This document shows positions 34,510 to 46,609 of a stretch of 64,000 bases of DNA, one piece after another. Every line of letters begins with the position of its first letter. Positions within the stretch are counted from its first letter, which is position 1. Source of the DNA: Hofstenia miamia (Eukaryota; Xenacoelomorpha; Acoela; Hofsteniidae). A model generated the notes under the pieces. It saw nothing but the letters and a program-made list of their open reading frames with translations, ran no database searches and was not told the origin of the DNA. The stretch spans positions 119,426-183,425 of the forward strand of contig CABFPE010000439.1 in assembly GCA_900660155.1 (NCBI GenBank). Direction: 5' to 3'. Both the position numbers and the translations under genes were made by a program.

Positions 34510-35532
34510 CACTATATATTGGGGATTTTGTTAACTTTTATTCCAATTCATAGAAATACTAGGCTAGCCGGATAATTTTTTTAAACCGTTTTTCTGTAAA
34601 TCCACTTGCTGTGCTAAGCACAAAAGAATTAGTAATATCATCATTTAAAAACTTAAATCTCTCGGTTAAATTAAAACAATGTAATAAAAGAAACTGCATA
34701 TTCTTCAGAAAATCACCTTTATGAAGTTACAAACTATCTAAAATTAAAATTTTATAAAAAGTAGATGAAATGTATTTGATAGTTTAAATGAGATGAAATA
34801 GTGTAATCAATCAAATAGCACTTCAAGCAATATTGAGAGTTTGCTACCGGAATACACATCTAAGGTAAATTGGTTGAATCAAATTTTAGAATAATCAGTT
34901 TAAAAACTTTATCTTCGATTTTATCAATGAATTAAAAAAACTATTTCTTCAAGTGTATATTTGAGAACCAATCAATATATTACTCTTCTGTTTCAATTTT
35001 GATATTGGTGGATCTATCCAAACTGATCTCTATTTTAATGAAATCCCGAAGGAATAATCAGTAAGGATGTCTTTGTCATTATTTGAAAGTGAGAAGAGTA
35101 AAGTTTTAATTACAAAATACTAAATTGAAAGTTCAAAGAAAATATTAATCGGAGACTTAATCTGGGGAGGTTTACGAGCAATTGGCACCGGCATTTTGAC
35201 CTATTAGATTTTGGTAGTTTGCATAATTTTAAGATTTGAAAGTAACATAATTTACAAAGTACACTACTAAAGTTAACTTTATGAAGTCAATTTAAAGTTT
35301 CGCTGTTGCTTAATTGCCTCTTTGTAGAATCGACTTCCATATCTTCAAGCTTTACAATGAGTCATATAAATTATCAAAGTGCTTTGTTTTAAATTGAAGC
35401 AGTGCGCAATTAAAAACACAAGATTGCAATAAATTTGAAAGGCATGTTCTTAAAATGTAAATTATATTCCATAGTGTAATCAATTGCTTATGATTAGTAA
35501 TAATTATTCTTATATAGAGTATAGAATATTGA
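34510..35532. other. No gene recognised
   Basis: AT-rich sequence between two MITEs. Confidence 0.5.
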
Positions 35533-35540
35533 AGTGAAAT

Positions 35541-35741
35541 CAAGGCTGTAGCCACGGGGGGCCAGGGGGCACGGCCCCCTGGGAAAATCTGTGCCCCTGA
35601 GAAAAATGTAAGCAGTAGTGCCAAAAAATATATAAAGGGTCCCCCCTTTGAACATTTAAAAACACACCACTAATCAGCTTTCAATATATCATTACGTCAT
35701 AGGTGTGCCCCCCCTGGGGATTTGGTCTGGCTACAGGCTTG
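35541..35741. mobile_element. Short hAT-type MITE with G-rich arms
   Basis: The inverted ends are CAAGGCTGTAGCCA and, on the other strand, CAAGCCTGTAGCCA. GGGGGGCCAGGGGGC and its complement-like CCCCCCCTGGGG lie just inside. The flanking octamers AGTGAAAT (35533-35540) and AATGAAAC (35742-35749) match at 6 of 8. At 201 bp it is non-coding. The apparent minus-strand frame over it is a shadow. Confidence 0.75.
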
Positions 35742-35749
35742 AATGAAAC

Positions 35750-36350
35750 AAGTATTTTCTAAATTTGTTAAAGTTTATTTAAGACATTGATTCTAAAAAT
35801 ACACGTTATAAAGCTACTCATCCCATATTATGTTGGTGAATGTATCTCACCTTCCCATGAAGAAATTTCGATTATCAAACGGGCTTGTAAAGAAGGCATG
35901 TTAAAAATGAATCGGTACTTTTGCGTTGTCTCCCCTTTAAAATAATTGCAAAAACATGCTAGTTTATCAATATAATAATTATAGCTCTAACCCTGTGCCT
36001 TAGTCATAACCCTAACCCAAAGCATGTCCCAAATTTTATGCTATTAGTAATATAAAATGCAAATTTAATATTTCTACTAGAAATTTTCCAATATGAATTA
36101 TAAAATAATTGTAATATACTACTGTTAATGTGTCAAATTGTTGTTCGACTCCGAGCTTTTGTTTGTTTACAAACTAATTAAAAGATTTATCAGTGGTTAT
36201 TCAATCTACATAGGGCCTTTTCTCTCATGGCTTTTCACATTGTCATTTTGTTTGCATCCTTCAAAATGAATTTGTATTTCCAGTTTTTGTAGGTATAGCT
36301 TAGAGTGGAAGGGAAAATATCCAAGAGGGAATTTTCTGTTTTTTGAATGC
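35750..36350. other. No gene recognised
   Basis: AT-rich, with a CCCTAACCC patch at about 36005-36018. It may be the body of a Helitron ending at 36383. Confidence 0.35.
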
Positions 36351-36354
36351 ATTT

Positions 36355-36383
36355 CTCGAGCGAAGCACGGGTCAAACAGCTAG
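36355..36383 (+). mobile_element. Candidate Helitron 3' terminus
   Basis: CTCGAGC-GAA-GCACGGG forms a short hairpin with one mismatch. About nine bases further the sequence ends in GCTAG followed by T, the layout of Helitron 3' ends (hairpin, then CTRR, inserted before T). No convincing 5' TC terminus or Rep/helicase gene was found. Confidence 0.4.
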
Positions 36384-36689
36384 TGATGACAAATATTTTT
36401 TCCATTTACACTAGCTAGATGTGCAAAAAATTTTCAACAAAGTATCAATTCGACCACTAAAAATGACTTCGGACGCATGAAACACGTAGGGCCTCCTAAC
36501 ACTCTAGTTCATCCCTAAGTTTGGTTATAATTGCATTTTCAATTTAACCACTTCACTTAGGTGTTCATGTAAGATGTGCGTCACCATCCCGGATTGCCTA
36601 GGGCATTTTTCAAACAGTTAATATATCTCATTAACAATATTAACAGAGTCTTGATTTTTGTGTCCTATAATGGCCTAAATTTTTAATTT

Positions 36690-37260
36690 TGATTGTTTAC
36701 AAAAATATTTAAGCGTAGACATGTAGAAAATTGTAAAATTAGGTTCTTATGGTCTTTATCTTATCATTGATTTCTGTTCAAACCTGTCTATGCTTGATAA
36801 GCTTGAATGATTTCAACGTAGATGTACACGCTGGATATATTCAGAGCAGCAATAAGTTGAAATGCTGAAAATCTTAAAAATTTTACCTATTTTTTATAAA
36901 TTGCAATTAATAGATCTAATTTTTTTATAAAAGATTTTAAGTGAACATAATGATTTCAATGTTTTAAACAATCTATACTTCTATGTTCCTCTCAGAAGTG
37001 TTCTAAAATCGTCAAAGAAATTGTTATTTAGATAGTCACATTTTAGATGTTAACTTTTTGCTTTCATCGCAGTTCATATTTAACAAATTTTATTTAGCGA
37101 TGCTCGAATATCAATCTATTTAATTTCCCTAAGAAAGTGAAGCATGAATTAAGAGATTACCCTTGGAAAACTTTTGTATTATATTATTACAACAACCACC
37201 TTGCTTAAAATCATTGATTCATTTATGGATTTTTTAGTATTTATGCTAATGTTAAATAAA
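36690..37260 (+). mobile_element. LINE 3' fragment
   Basis: The plus strand carries the C-terminal part of a LINE reverse transcriptase protein: LDKLE-FQRRCTRWI (near 36798), LKILKILPIFYKLQLIDLIF (near 36862), then FPKKVKHELRDYPW (near 37125). Stops interrupt it. It ends in an (ATT)-rich stretch near 37258. It resembles the C-terminal part of the LINE at 24.65 kb in layout (an F-RRC-R block followed by a QLIDxIx block), so the two are probably related. Confidence 0.6.
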
Positions 37261-37769
37261 TTATTATTATTAATATTATTAATTTCAGTTCTGTAAAAGC
37301 TCAATTTAGTGATTGCACAACCACGTTTATTCAGTTTTTCACTGAAGTTGTTTTTTTCCTGTAAATTTGACAAGAAAATTCCAAGAATTAAGGCAAAAAA
37401 ACTAATGTATCAATTATTTGTTTTCGATATGGCGAAGAATCACGGATTCTTGAGACAAGGATTTCTAATATTGCTTGTGCTTTTGAAGGAACATACCCCT
37501 AAAAATGACTGGACATTTTAATCGATAATACTGTGGGAATGCTGTTTTCAGCTTCCTATGAAGAAAGTTAAAATGTTTGTCAAAAGCCTCTGCAAGCACA
37601 ACGAAAATAAATTTTTTGTAGACTACAGCTTCACTTACGTAGTTTATAATTACTCCTTAATCCACGACGAATTGTGCAAGATTTGGCACTATTGAGTGAC
37701 AAATATGCAAAATATAAAAATGAAAATCTAAATCGATACTTAGAATAGGAAAATTCCGTAATCCTAATT

Positions 37770-37786
37770 TATATATATATATATAT
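37770..37786. repeat. Short (TA)n tract
   Basis: About 8 units, the rightmost clear TA tract in the window. Confidence 0.9.
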
Positions 37787-37958
37787 CGCAGTTTTAGGTG
37801 TTGTTAGAAGTAGTCTTTTTACTCAAGAACATGTGAGAATGAGAAGCTGTTGTTCTATATTTGTCTTTGCTTGCAGTCTATTTTGTATTTTTCAATAATA
37901 AATTCATGAAAATATACGAATAATTTTTCCAACATTGTTTGGANTTTTTACTACATAC

Positions 37959-38591
37959 TAGAGCTGTGCGTTTCAATATACTTTAACCGGATTGCTTCTT
38001 AACTTATCCCGATTTTAAACGGTTTTAAAAGGATCCTTAAGAGTTTGCGATTGCTTGGTTACATTCATCTATGCATCTGTATTTATATTCAAATTCAAAA
38101 AAATATATTCAATTCCTATGTGTCAAAATCAAATTGTNTAAGAAATTTTGAACTTTATGAATGACATGAAATCAGGGGTGTAGTCGAGGGGGTGCTCATG
38201 AAGCTCAGCCCACCTTGTTAAATTCGATTGGGGGCCCAGCCCCTCTAGTTAAATTTATAGTCAGGTTCTGATGTTGGATATTATTTTTGAGAATATAAAA
38301 TACAGTACTCAAAATTAGAAGGCCCCTTGTTAATTATTTAGGAGTACAGCCCTGCTTGAAATCTATTCTATATAGCAACAACAAACCAAATCTTTGCACC
38401 TTTTCCCGCAGTTTCTATTGTTTTGTAATGCCGCAATAATTGTAATCAATCAATTTTGAAAACCGAAGATAGAATTACTTAACTGGATTTTAACCGTACT
38501 AACCGGCTCCTGAAGATTAGCCGGCATTAACCGAACTGGTTTAACCGGTTTTAACAGAACCGGATCCAGCAATGCTACATACACATTTCTA
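37959..38591. mobile_element. hAT-type MITE with AACCGG motifs, carrying a nested MITE
   Basis: The ends are TAGAGCTGTGCG and, on the other strand, TAGAAATGTGTATG. Repeated AACCGG/CCGGTT motifs lie in both arms (near 37985 and 38500-38565). The flanking octamers match only at about half their positions. A second MITE at 38173-38354 interrupts it, as does one N at 38138; another N (37944) is just outside. Without the insert it would be about 440 bp. Confidence 0.55.
38173..38354. mobile_element. hAT-type MITE nested in another MITE
   Basis: The ends are CAGGGGTGTAGTCG and, on the other strand, CAGGGCTGTACTCC. The flanking octamers CATGAAAT (38165-38172) and CTTGAAAT (38355-38362) match at 7 of 8. 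At 182 bp it is non-coding and must be younger than the element around it. Confidence 0.72.
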
Positions 38592-38599
38592 GCACTAAC

Positions 38600-41250
38600 T
38601 TCTGAGATTAAATCAGATATTGATTTCAAAGTTTGTTGGTGTTTTAAAATGCTTGGTACTGCAATTGATGTTTTAAACATTGTGTGTGTTCTCATTCTGT
38701 TTTCTAAATGATCATGAGAAAAGTAAAAAATTTTCTAAAAGGATAAGTTCAATACCACGCTGCACAAAAAGGCTTCATCAGTCTCCTTTGAAAATTGTTT
38801 GCAAAATTCTTTCTGTAAGATATTATTTTTAAGAAAACATTTTCTGATTAACTACTCTTTCCAATGCTATGCTCATAAGAAATTCCTTTGCTATTCTCTA
38901 TGACATTGAAATTTATTACAATTTGAGATGAATCGAGTCCAAAACTAAAATATAATGAAATTTCAATTTTCGAGTCTAGAATAGTAAAGAAAATCAAATA
39001 AAAAAATTGTCAAACAGACGAAATTGTATATAAGAACAGGAATTTTATATCATAACAGAAAAAATTGCAAATTTTTACAATAACGTAGAGTTATTCATTT
39101 CTATTTAATACTCTCAAACAAAATGCGAGTTTCCCATTTTCTCGGGCGAGTTCTGATTTCGTACATCCGAATATATAAGGTCCATGGAACAGAAAATTCT
39201 CTCCAAACCGGCCGACGAAAAGGCAACATTAATTAAAGTAAGTGTTAGCTCTAACTTCATTTGGCGCAATTCGCTCAAACTCTGCCCAAATTGGGTCTAA
39301 CTTCCATCCAACTTGAAGACATTTTTTTATCTGAAACAGCACAGATTTTATTGTATCTAGCTCTAAAAAAAACATTAAAAACAAGCCAAAAAACACTTGT
39401 TTAAAACACCCCATGTTTAAAACATGTCAACCTTCATGAAACATGTATCATATTTGAGTAAGAACTTCTTTACAAATAGGGGACCACATTTTATGAGACT
39501 GGAAGAGTGTTGAGATTACACGCGGAATCAGTAAGAGAACGGAACTAATCATTAGCAATGTTGCAGATTCTTTGAGATCAATCATATTAAATTTAAGTAA
39601 ATTAATACTGGAAAATTTTTTTGGTGGTTATGTCGTCGTGTAGTTACTAGCGCTAGCATATTCCAATGATTAACTCAAATTAATGGCTCCGTCGACACTA
39701 TAATTGGGTTTTACATCAGAAAATTAGGACTTCTTTTTATTCTTGATCGATGTGATTGATAAAAAACTTTGTCTTCCTGAGAACACTAATAATGGAATCC
39801 AAGAATATTCATTTGAAATATATGTCATCCCTAATATTAGCAAGATTCAATGAATAGCTTAGTCTTTTAACATTAGATTCAAAGACATGACATTTATTGT
39901 AATTTTTAGCTTCACCTTAAAATCAAAGCCACTTCGCAGCAGGAATTCAAAAATGTTAAGTGATTCTTAATGCTGAAAGACTTCGGTAAAGTAGCCTCTT
40001 GAAAGCTTTTTCTCTACAAAACTACAAGAGCTTAATAGATGACTCAGACAACGCATTGATTTGTTTTACGTTGCTATTGAATATTTTGAATAGAAGCTTT
40101 TTAATAAAGAATAGTATTTTAAACTTCGATTAAATCAAGTACATACCAACAGTAGAACAATGATTCAAGTATGATTTATGAGCTTGTGAGTAACTCTTAG
40201 CATGGTATAAAGTACTTCTTCATTGCAATGAAAATCACCTTTTCAAAAGGCATCATTGTAAGACTGGAATCAAATAGTCATTATATCATAACGACTGTTG
40301 AAGACAGAAATTTAGCACATAAATTGCTGTCTAATATGAAAAAGCTTGAAATATTTTTTTCACAAGATAAAATTCAGACTATTCTGTTATTTAAGCTTCA
40401 TGTTGTCATTGCTGCCATTTAATAAGTGATCTGGGAACACCTTGATTTTAGCTTGGTATCAGTTATCATTATGCTTTTTTTATTAATACATTTTATATAT
40501 TTACATATAGGAGCTTATCTTATCGGGGAAGAATTGAAGTTTTAGTAGGCCCAAACTTCCTTGGGGAGATATGCTAATCCGGTCCTGCCTGCATATACTA
40601 ATTGTTTAAGTATGGAGATTGAAAACGACAATTGGGTGAATGGAAAAGGTTAATATATGTATATTGCTGCAACATTAAATAGCGATGTTATTCGAAAAAT
40701 TGGATTGCATCGAGAGTGAAAAGGCACACCAATACAGCAATTTCTGGAAAACCTGGCGCATATATTTCTGCTTCACAAAGTTCCAGATTCTAATCTACTG
40801 GATGGATTTGTTTTTTAATCATCGAATAAGGCTGTTGTAGTATGAATTTCAGTAACAAAAACATGATGATTTATAAACAAGGATTTTATAACAATACATT
40901 TTCGTTTTTTCATTCAGTCTCTGCCAAAGATAGTTTTAAGCATCTTAAGATGATCTGCAAAGCATAGTAGATTTCAAAGAAATTACTTATTATATTGTGC
41001 AACAATATTTCTCTAAATAGAATTTTTTATTTATATTCTATTTTTTAAAATGAAAACCTATATATGACGCAACCGATACAGAGAGGAAGACAATAGATAT
41101 ACTGCTATAACTAGTAATTTGCATATACATGTGCATATATTACTAACTGGGTAGCTGTAATTACATTTCAAATATAGGCGATAGGAAAACATTGACGAAT
41201 TTAAAGAAACCACCGAAGCGTTCTGTATAGGCAGTTAATTGATTATTCAT
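38600..41250. other. No gene recognised
   Basis: 2.6 kb of AT-rich DNA. The short frames at 39229-39414 (minus) and 40228-40422 (plus) show no family motif. Confidence 0.45.
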
Positions 41251-41252
41251 GC

Positions 41253-41709
41253 GGCGGTGCGATTATTAAAATTTAAGGATCGGGCTATTATCAGTCAATT
41301 AATAAAAAAGTCGGTCAATTATCGGTCATATATCAATTATCGATAATGAACAAAAATAAGCAAGAAAATGTTTTTAATAATAAAGTAAATTTTACTTAAT
41401 AAAACTTCGGAGAAAATGAGTTCATAAAATGTTTCTGGATTCACACTTTCCCGTAAATAAATTTCCTGCGTCTGACCAATGTCTTTTAACTGGGCACCGC
41501 AGTAGCCGGAATTCCGAGGAGTCCTTGCGCTTTTCACTATTTTTTACGTAATGTAAGGAAATTTCATTAAAAAAACGTTTTGCTTAATATCTTCACTATT
41601 ATTGACTATACACTAATTGATAATTGATTCGGTTAGTAAAAAATGTTCCGTCAGCGTCAATTAATAAAATTTCGGTCAATTATCAATTATCAATCAATTA
41701 ATCGCACGG
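41253..41709. mobile_element. Inverted-repeat element with CGGTCAATTAT motifs
   Basis: The left end GGTGCGATTATT is inverted relative to the right end, whose other strand reads CCGTGCGATTAATTG. CGGTCAATTATC-type words recur in both arms (near 41310-41340 and 41670-41700), so the arms can fold. It is non-coding. Exact ends and target duplication are unclear; it is most likely another MITE. Confidence 0.45.
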
Positions 41710-43740
41710 AATTAATCATTCACGCCATGGTAGAGAACTACTTAAACTTTTATCCCAATTTGCACGTTACAATCTTTAAAGTAAATCTTCATAATTATTC
41801 GTAATCGAAACAGATTTGAAATAGCTTTCTTAAAAAATATCCAGTTAAGAACACGCTAAAGAACTTTTGAAAGATGATTATTTACACCCATATTAATGGC
41901 CACTATCTTAATGATATTGAAAATTTTTTGTATGATAATTTAGCTGAAAAGAGCAATGTTATTTAAAATAAAATTTTGATTCTCTTATAAAATTACAAAA
42001 ATTTTACTGCTGGGGTGCCACAAGGTTAGGCAAAAGACTAATGTTTGTTTTCAATTAGAACAATTTCTATTTCATAGTTTGACTAATCGTTAGCAGCAAC
42101 AGTCAATTTCGCGGGTATCACATGTGTAGGCTTTTGCGAATGTTGTAGCCATCTAACGGAAGAAATTGTAACTTCATTTAAAAATTAAGAGTCCACCCAT
42201 GATCCACGTAGCAATATAAAATCTAGAATGCTCAGAATCTAACTCCTTTTCAAACTATTAGAAGTTAGTAATGTTTCAATTGTGGTGAAAACTGAAATAC
42301 GTTTTGCCTGTACCAAGGATGCAGGTAGTTTATATCGTAAATTATTCTTTAAGCCAGCAGTATAATCAAGTCATAGAAAACCACACTTAAAGCAAGCCGA
42401 TCTATAACAACATTTTTTGCTTAGCACCTTTTTGCCAAACAAACCAGATCATGAACTACTTAAAATAATTGTTAAGCTAAATATATATATTGCAAAACAA
42501 AAAAAACTAAAAATTTCTTATACAAAGTAGGAATGGATATTGTTTTAAATATTTTTGAATCGATATATAGAAATTTCAGTCAGCCTGGCTGTATGCTATT
42601 CTACCTTATATGCAGTTCTAAATGCGATATATTCTATAAAAATATTCAAATTAAAGAGAATATTATAGTTATAGGGCGTGGTCTAGCAAAATTGCCTTAG
42701 GTTTTATTATCATAGTGTAGTTTTTTTATTAAACATCTTGAGTATATGAGGGAAATTATATTACCCAGAAAGTTAAAATGATGCTATAGGAAATGTGTAG
42801 ATTTCTGCCCTCGGCAGGCAAAAAACGGCCGGATCTTTCTTGCAATTCAGACTATTTAAGCCATCGTATAACAACAGAATCATAGCAATATTATCATATA
42901 TAAAAAACAAGTTGTTTTAGTATCATATATCGCTGTGTATATTAGGTACCTTGTTTTACAAGAATTTTAATCAGAAAATTTCTTAAGATTTCTATCTTGA
43001 TCAGATCTCTCACAAGATTAACAGCCATATTTATATTGTTGAAGATAAAATTCCTAAGATGCATTTTTTACATTGGCCGGCAAAACAAAGTATCTGAATT
43101 AAAATTATTTTACTTGGAAAGTAATGCCCTTGTTTTTAAATATCAAATTTTCACACAAATCTTACGCGATGCTTCTGATTTTTGAAAAATCCCCTACACT
43201 TTTATGTTAGTTATTCAGAAAAGTTACATACCCAATGCCTACAATAAATAATAGTGCGGACAACCAAACTGTTTATCTAGCAGGCTCAGATCCTCACCAC
43301 CAATAGGACAAAAATATCAAAGACTTCCCTTTAGCCAAGTCTAAAATCAATAGAGGTAAGGATGATTGCTGACCTATCGAATAATATTTGCCACTAAGAT
43401 AAAAAATGAAATGAAAACAAGACAAATCACTTCTAATATTCCATTCCTAACAACGTTTTCATCACTATAATGTGTAATGAAATCATAAAATATTTTTCTA
43501 TTTTGCAATAGAATGGCAACAGTGTTGCAAACGGGTCACGAAATGTGACTTGCCACCCATGAAATATGAAAAGGCTTTGCACTTGGATCCAGTAAGACCC
43601 TGTAAAATTGACAAATTTATGACCCAGTACCCGATTTAACAGTTATTGTAATAGTGATATTTCAAACTTTTATCAACATGGGTGCATATACATTGAAATG
43701 AGGGGCACAACCCGTTAGTCATCAAACTCACAAAGAGTTA
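41710..43740. other. No gene recognised
   Basis: AT-rich sequence. The small frame at 42997-43185 has no known motif. Confidence 0.45.
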
Positions 43741-46528
43741 TATTATCTCATATAACTAAGGATGTGAAATATAGCAATTGTAATAATTCACAATGAAACA
43801 AAGATGCCTAAAAATTCAAATTTCTAAATTTAACTTCATCAAAATTTCTTGTTTAAATTAGCAGTCTTTGAAAAAAATTTTTAATTTCCAAACATATAGT
43901 ATTATATTTATTAACCTTACAAAGCCATTGTTTTCTTGTAAAACTTTTGATAGGGATTTTGACTAAGATTTCAAGTCTTCATATTAACAGATACTGAAAA
44001 GAAAATCAACTTGGAAATCAACTTTATAAATATCAGTTCATCTAAGTGTGATTAGTTCTTAAACTTATTAGAAAATGGGACAGAACCTGTCTAAAAAATT
44101 CAAAATTTTATTTTTTTCAGCAGAAAATGAATGGCAAAAGTTTCAGCTCAAAATATAATTTTCATTTTTATACTTTATGAAGCAACAAGACATTTGTCAA
44201 TATATTATCACATCAGGCAAGCATATGACATTCTTTCAGGCATGAGAAAGGTCTTTAACCAAACAGTATTTTGACCGGGTAATTGAAAAACTGAAAGCAT
44301 GGGTATAATTAAAAACAAAATTAAACCAGAAATATTTCAGTACAACCAAACTTTCTATTTTTTAAATGGGAAAAATGACTGGAAAACTTCATGGCACTCA
44401 CTAAATCTTTGAAAGCTGATTGCTTATTCAATTCTTAATGGATTTCCACAAAATCAAGTTTTCCTGACCAAACAAAAAGTTCTACATTGCAGTATGAATT
44501 AAATTTAATTTTGAGTCAAATAATTTTGGCCTAAAGCATTATAATTTGTGTGAGCATCTATAATGATTGTTACAGAATTTACTGCAATGGGAAATGAGTA
44601 ACCAATTTTCAAAAGCCAATATTTTGGTCAATTCTTAATGGATTTTCAAGAATTCAAGTTTTCTTAGAAAGAGCATGGATAGCTATTTGTGGAAATTTCA
44701 TCCAAACTTGTGAATTATTTATTTGGCTGTAAATAAAAAAAAGTCCGAATTTTTAAAAATTTAAGTTTCAATAATCATCATATGATGAGATTCTCATCTC
44801 AAATTTGTTTTATTTTGGTTGTACATAATCTTCAGCAAAGTGATAAAATAAGAACTTCATTATTCATCAGTAATAATCCTCATATTATTATAATATGAAG
44901 ATTCTATATTGGAATAAAATTTTAAATTGTGGGAAACTACTTAGTGTTTCATAGAAGACACTTGAGACCAGAATTTGTCCTTAATTAATTTTTAATTAAT
45001 TTTATAGGAAATCATGTGATCATTAAGTCATACTTCTTAGAATATACCTTGTGTAACATAATCATATCATGTGTGGTCAAATTAAGAAAAGAAATGGAAA
45101 GAACTAAGACTCAGTAATTATAAAAATTAATTGTACACACATGATTATTATTAATTAGATTATTTGTAAAATTATAATAAGCAGTATTTTGATATTAATC
45201 TGCTTGGCAGTACTTTTTGACAAATAATAAAAGACTGAAATGCAAATGCTAATTAATGCTGACATGCATAAATGGCAGATGAAGAAAAAGAGGAAAATCA
45301 TTAAATTGTCAACAACATTGATTAAACAGGTACTTGCCAAGTTTTGATTGTTGCTATTATTAAGTATAAAATTGTGCAATTTATTTATTTGGTGATGAAT
45401 AAAATTCATTGGATTTACTTCTTTATCTTATCAGGTATATTTATTAATTAAATGGAAAGCTAAACAGTCAACCACTAGAGAAATCTGGACGATGGTCCCC
45501 AACTACATTTAAAGGAAGTCTGGAATGGCCAGCACACAATAGCCTTTCAAAAATGCAATGCAGCTGGAAGTCATTGATTCCTCAATGTGCTTATAGGTTA
45601 GGTGTAAGGATAGGGATTTTTACTTGTTCTAGCTTTCCTATCATTTGTTATTCACAAGTTAGCATTATTACCATTAGATCAACTCTCACCAGAAAAGTAA
45701 TGTTTTATCTAGATTATTTTTCTTGGTTAATCAATCAATTGCCTGATAAAAAATAATTCAACTTTCAACTGGCTTACAAACTAGTTTTATTGCTGACTGC
45801 ATTGATTGTTCACATGTATCAAGGGCTCACATGTACTCTTATATCTGTAGGGATATTATATGTAAGGCAAGATAACAAGCTAAAACACCACAGTTGCATT
45901 ACTTTCTCATATATTAACCACAACAATAACAAGGACAATCAATGCACTAAATTATTAAGTAATCACCTACACATGTTTTCTGAGACAATGTTCCATGCAC
46001 TGAGTCAACCATTGGTAATTCTCTCAATGTCTGAGTAGAGCTGGAATTGTTCACAAAGACAAAGTGTCCTCTTGTGCATTACTTTGAGTCAGGTTTCAAC
46101 CCTGTATATCATCTCTTGCTGTTGTTCTAAAATGACTGTTGTTAGTTAGAGCATTAAGTGCAGCTAATGCTATATTAATGAAGTTAATACAGTTAACAAC
46201 AATATAGAAAGAGAGAGTTTTTGGAGTCTGTCATACTTTAAATACTGGAATTAAATAGAAATACGGTTAAGCAATCCTAAATTAAGTTGAAATTAGTGTT
46301 GGCAAGATTCTACACTTGGACCATGTTCTCCATCATCAAACTAGCCTTAAATAATTCAAAAATTTTTACTGATGTTCATCAAAGACTTATATAGCTTAGA
46401 AACTTAGAACTAATAAAATCACTTTAACAACTTACTTAATTTTTATCATCAAGATTACCAATTTTGAACCTAATTTTTATTAGACATTGTTCCACATGTC
46501 TTAAGGTATTTTTTTGCACTATTAAAAT
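43741..46528. other. No gene recognised
   Basis: Low-complexity AT-rich DNA. Frames at 45155-45409 (minus), 45553-45756 and 45790-46038 (plus) carry no motif I know. Confidence 0.45.
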
Positions 46529-46529
46529 T

Positions 46530-46605
46530 TTTGGTCATAGGTGGGACTTGAACCCAAGAACTAGTTAGAGTTATAGAAATTCCCTCATTTTGCTAAGGAA
46601 TATTG
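46530..46605 (-). ncRNA. Possible tRNA-derived SINE head or tRNA relic
   Basis: On the minus strand GGGTTCAAGTCCCACC (near 46550) is a good tRNA T-arm / B box, and TTAGCAAAATGAGG about 45 bases before it resembles an A box (TAGC-NNA-GG). The spacing suits an RNA polymerase III promoter. The acceptor stem does not pair well, so a working tRNA is unlikely. Confidence 0.4.
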
Positions 46606-46609
46606 TTGA

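Noticed and set aside
35352-35624. 90-codon minus-strand frame
   Set aside because: It crosses the edge of a MITE and reads its non-coding arm.
41880-42010. GVPQG motif on the plus strand, suggesting a LINE
   Set aside because: Only six residues match and the flanks show no other polymerase motif.
43517-43660. Possible small MITE with CAGTGTTG-like ends
   Set aside because: The inverted match is weak and no target duplication was seen.
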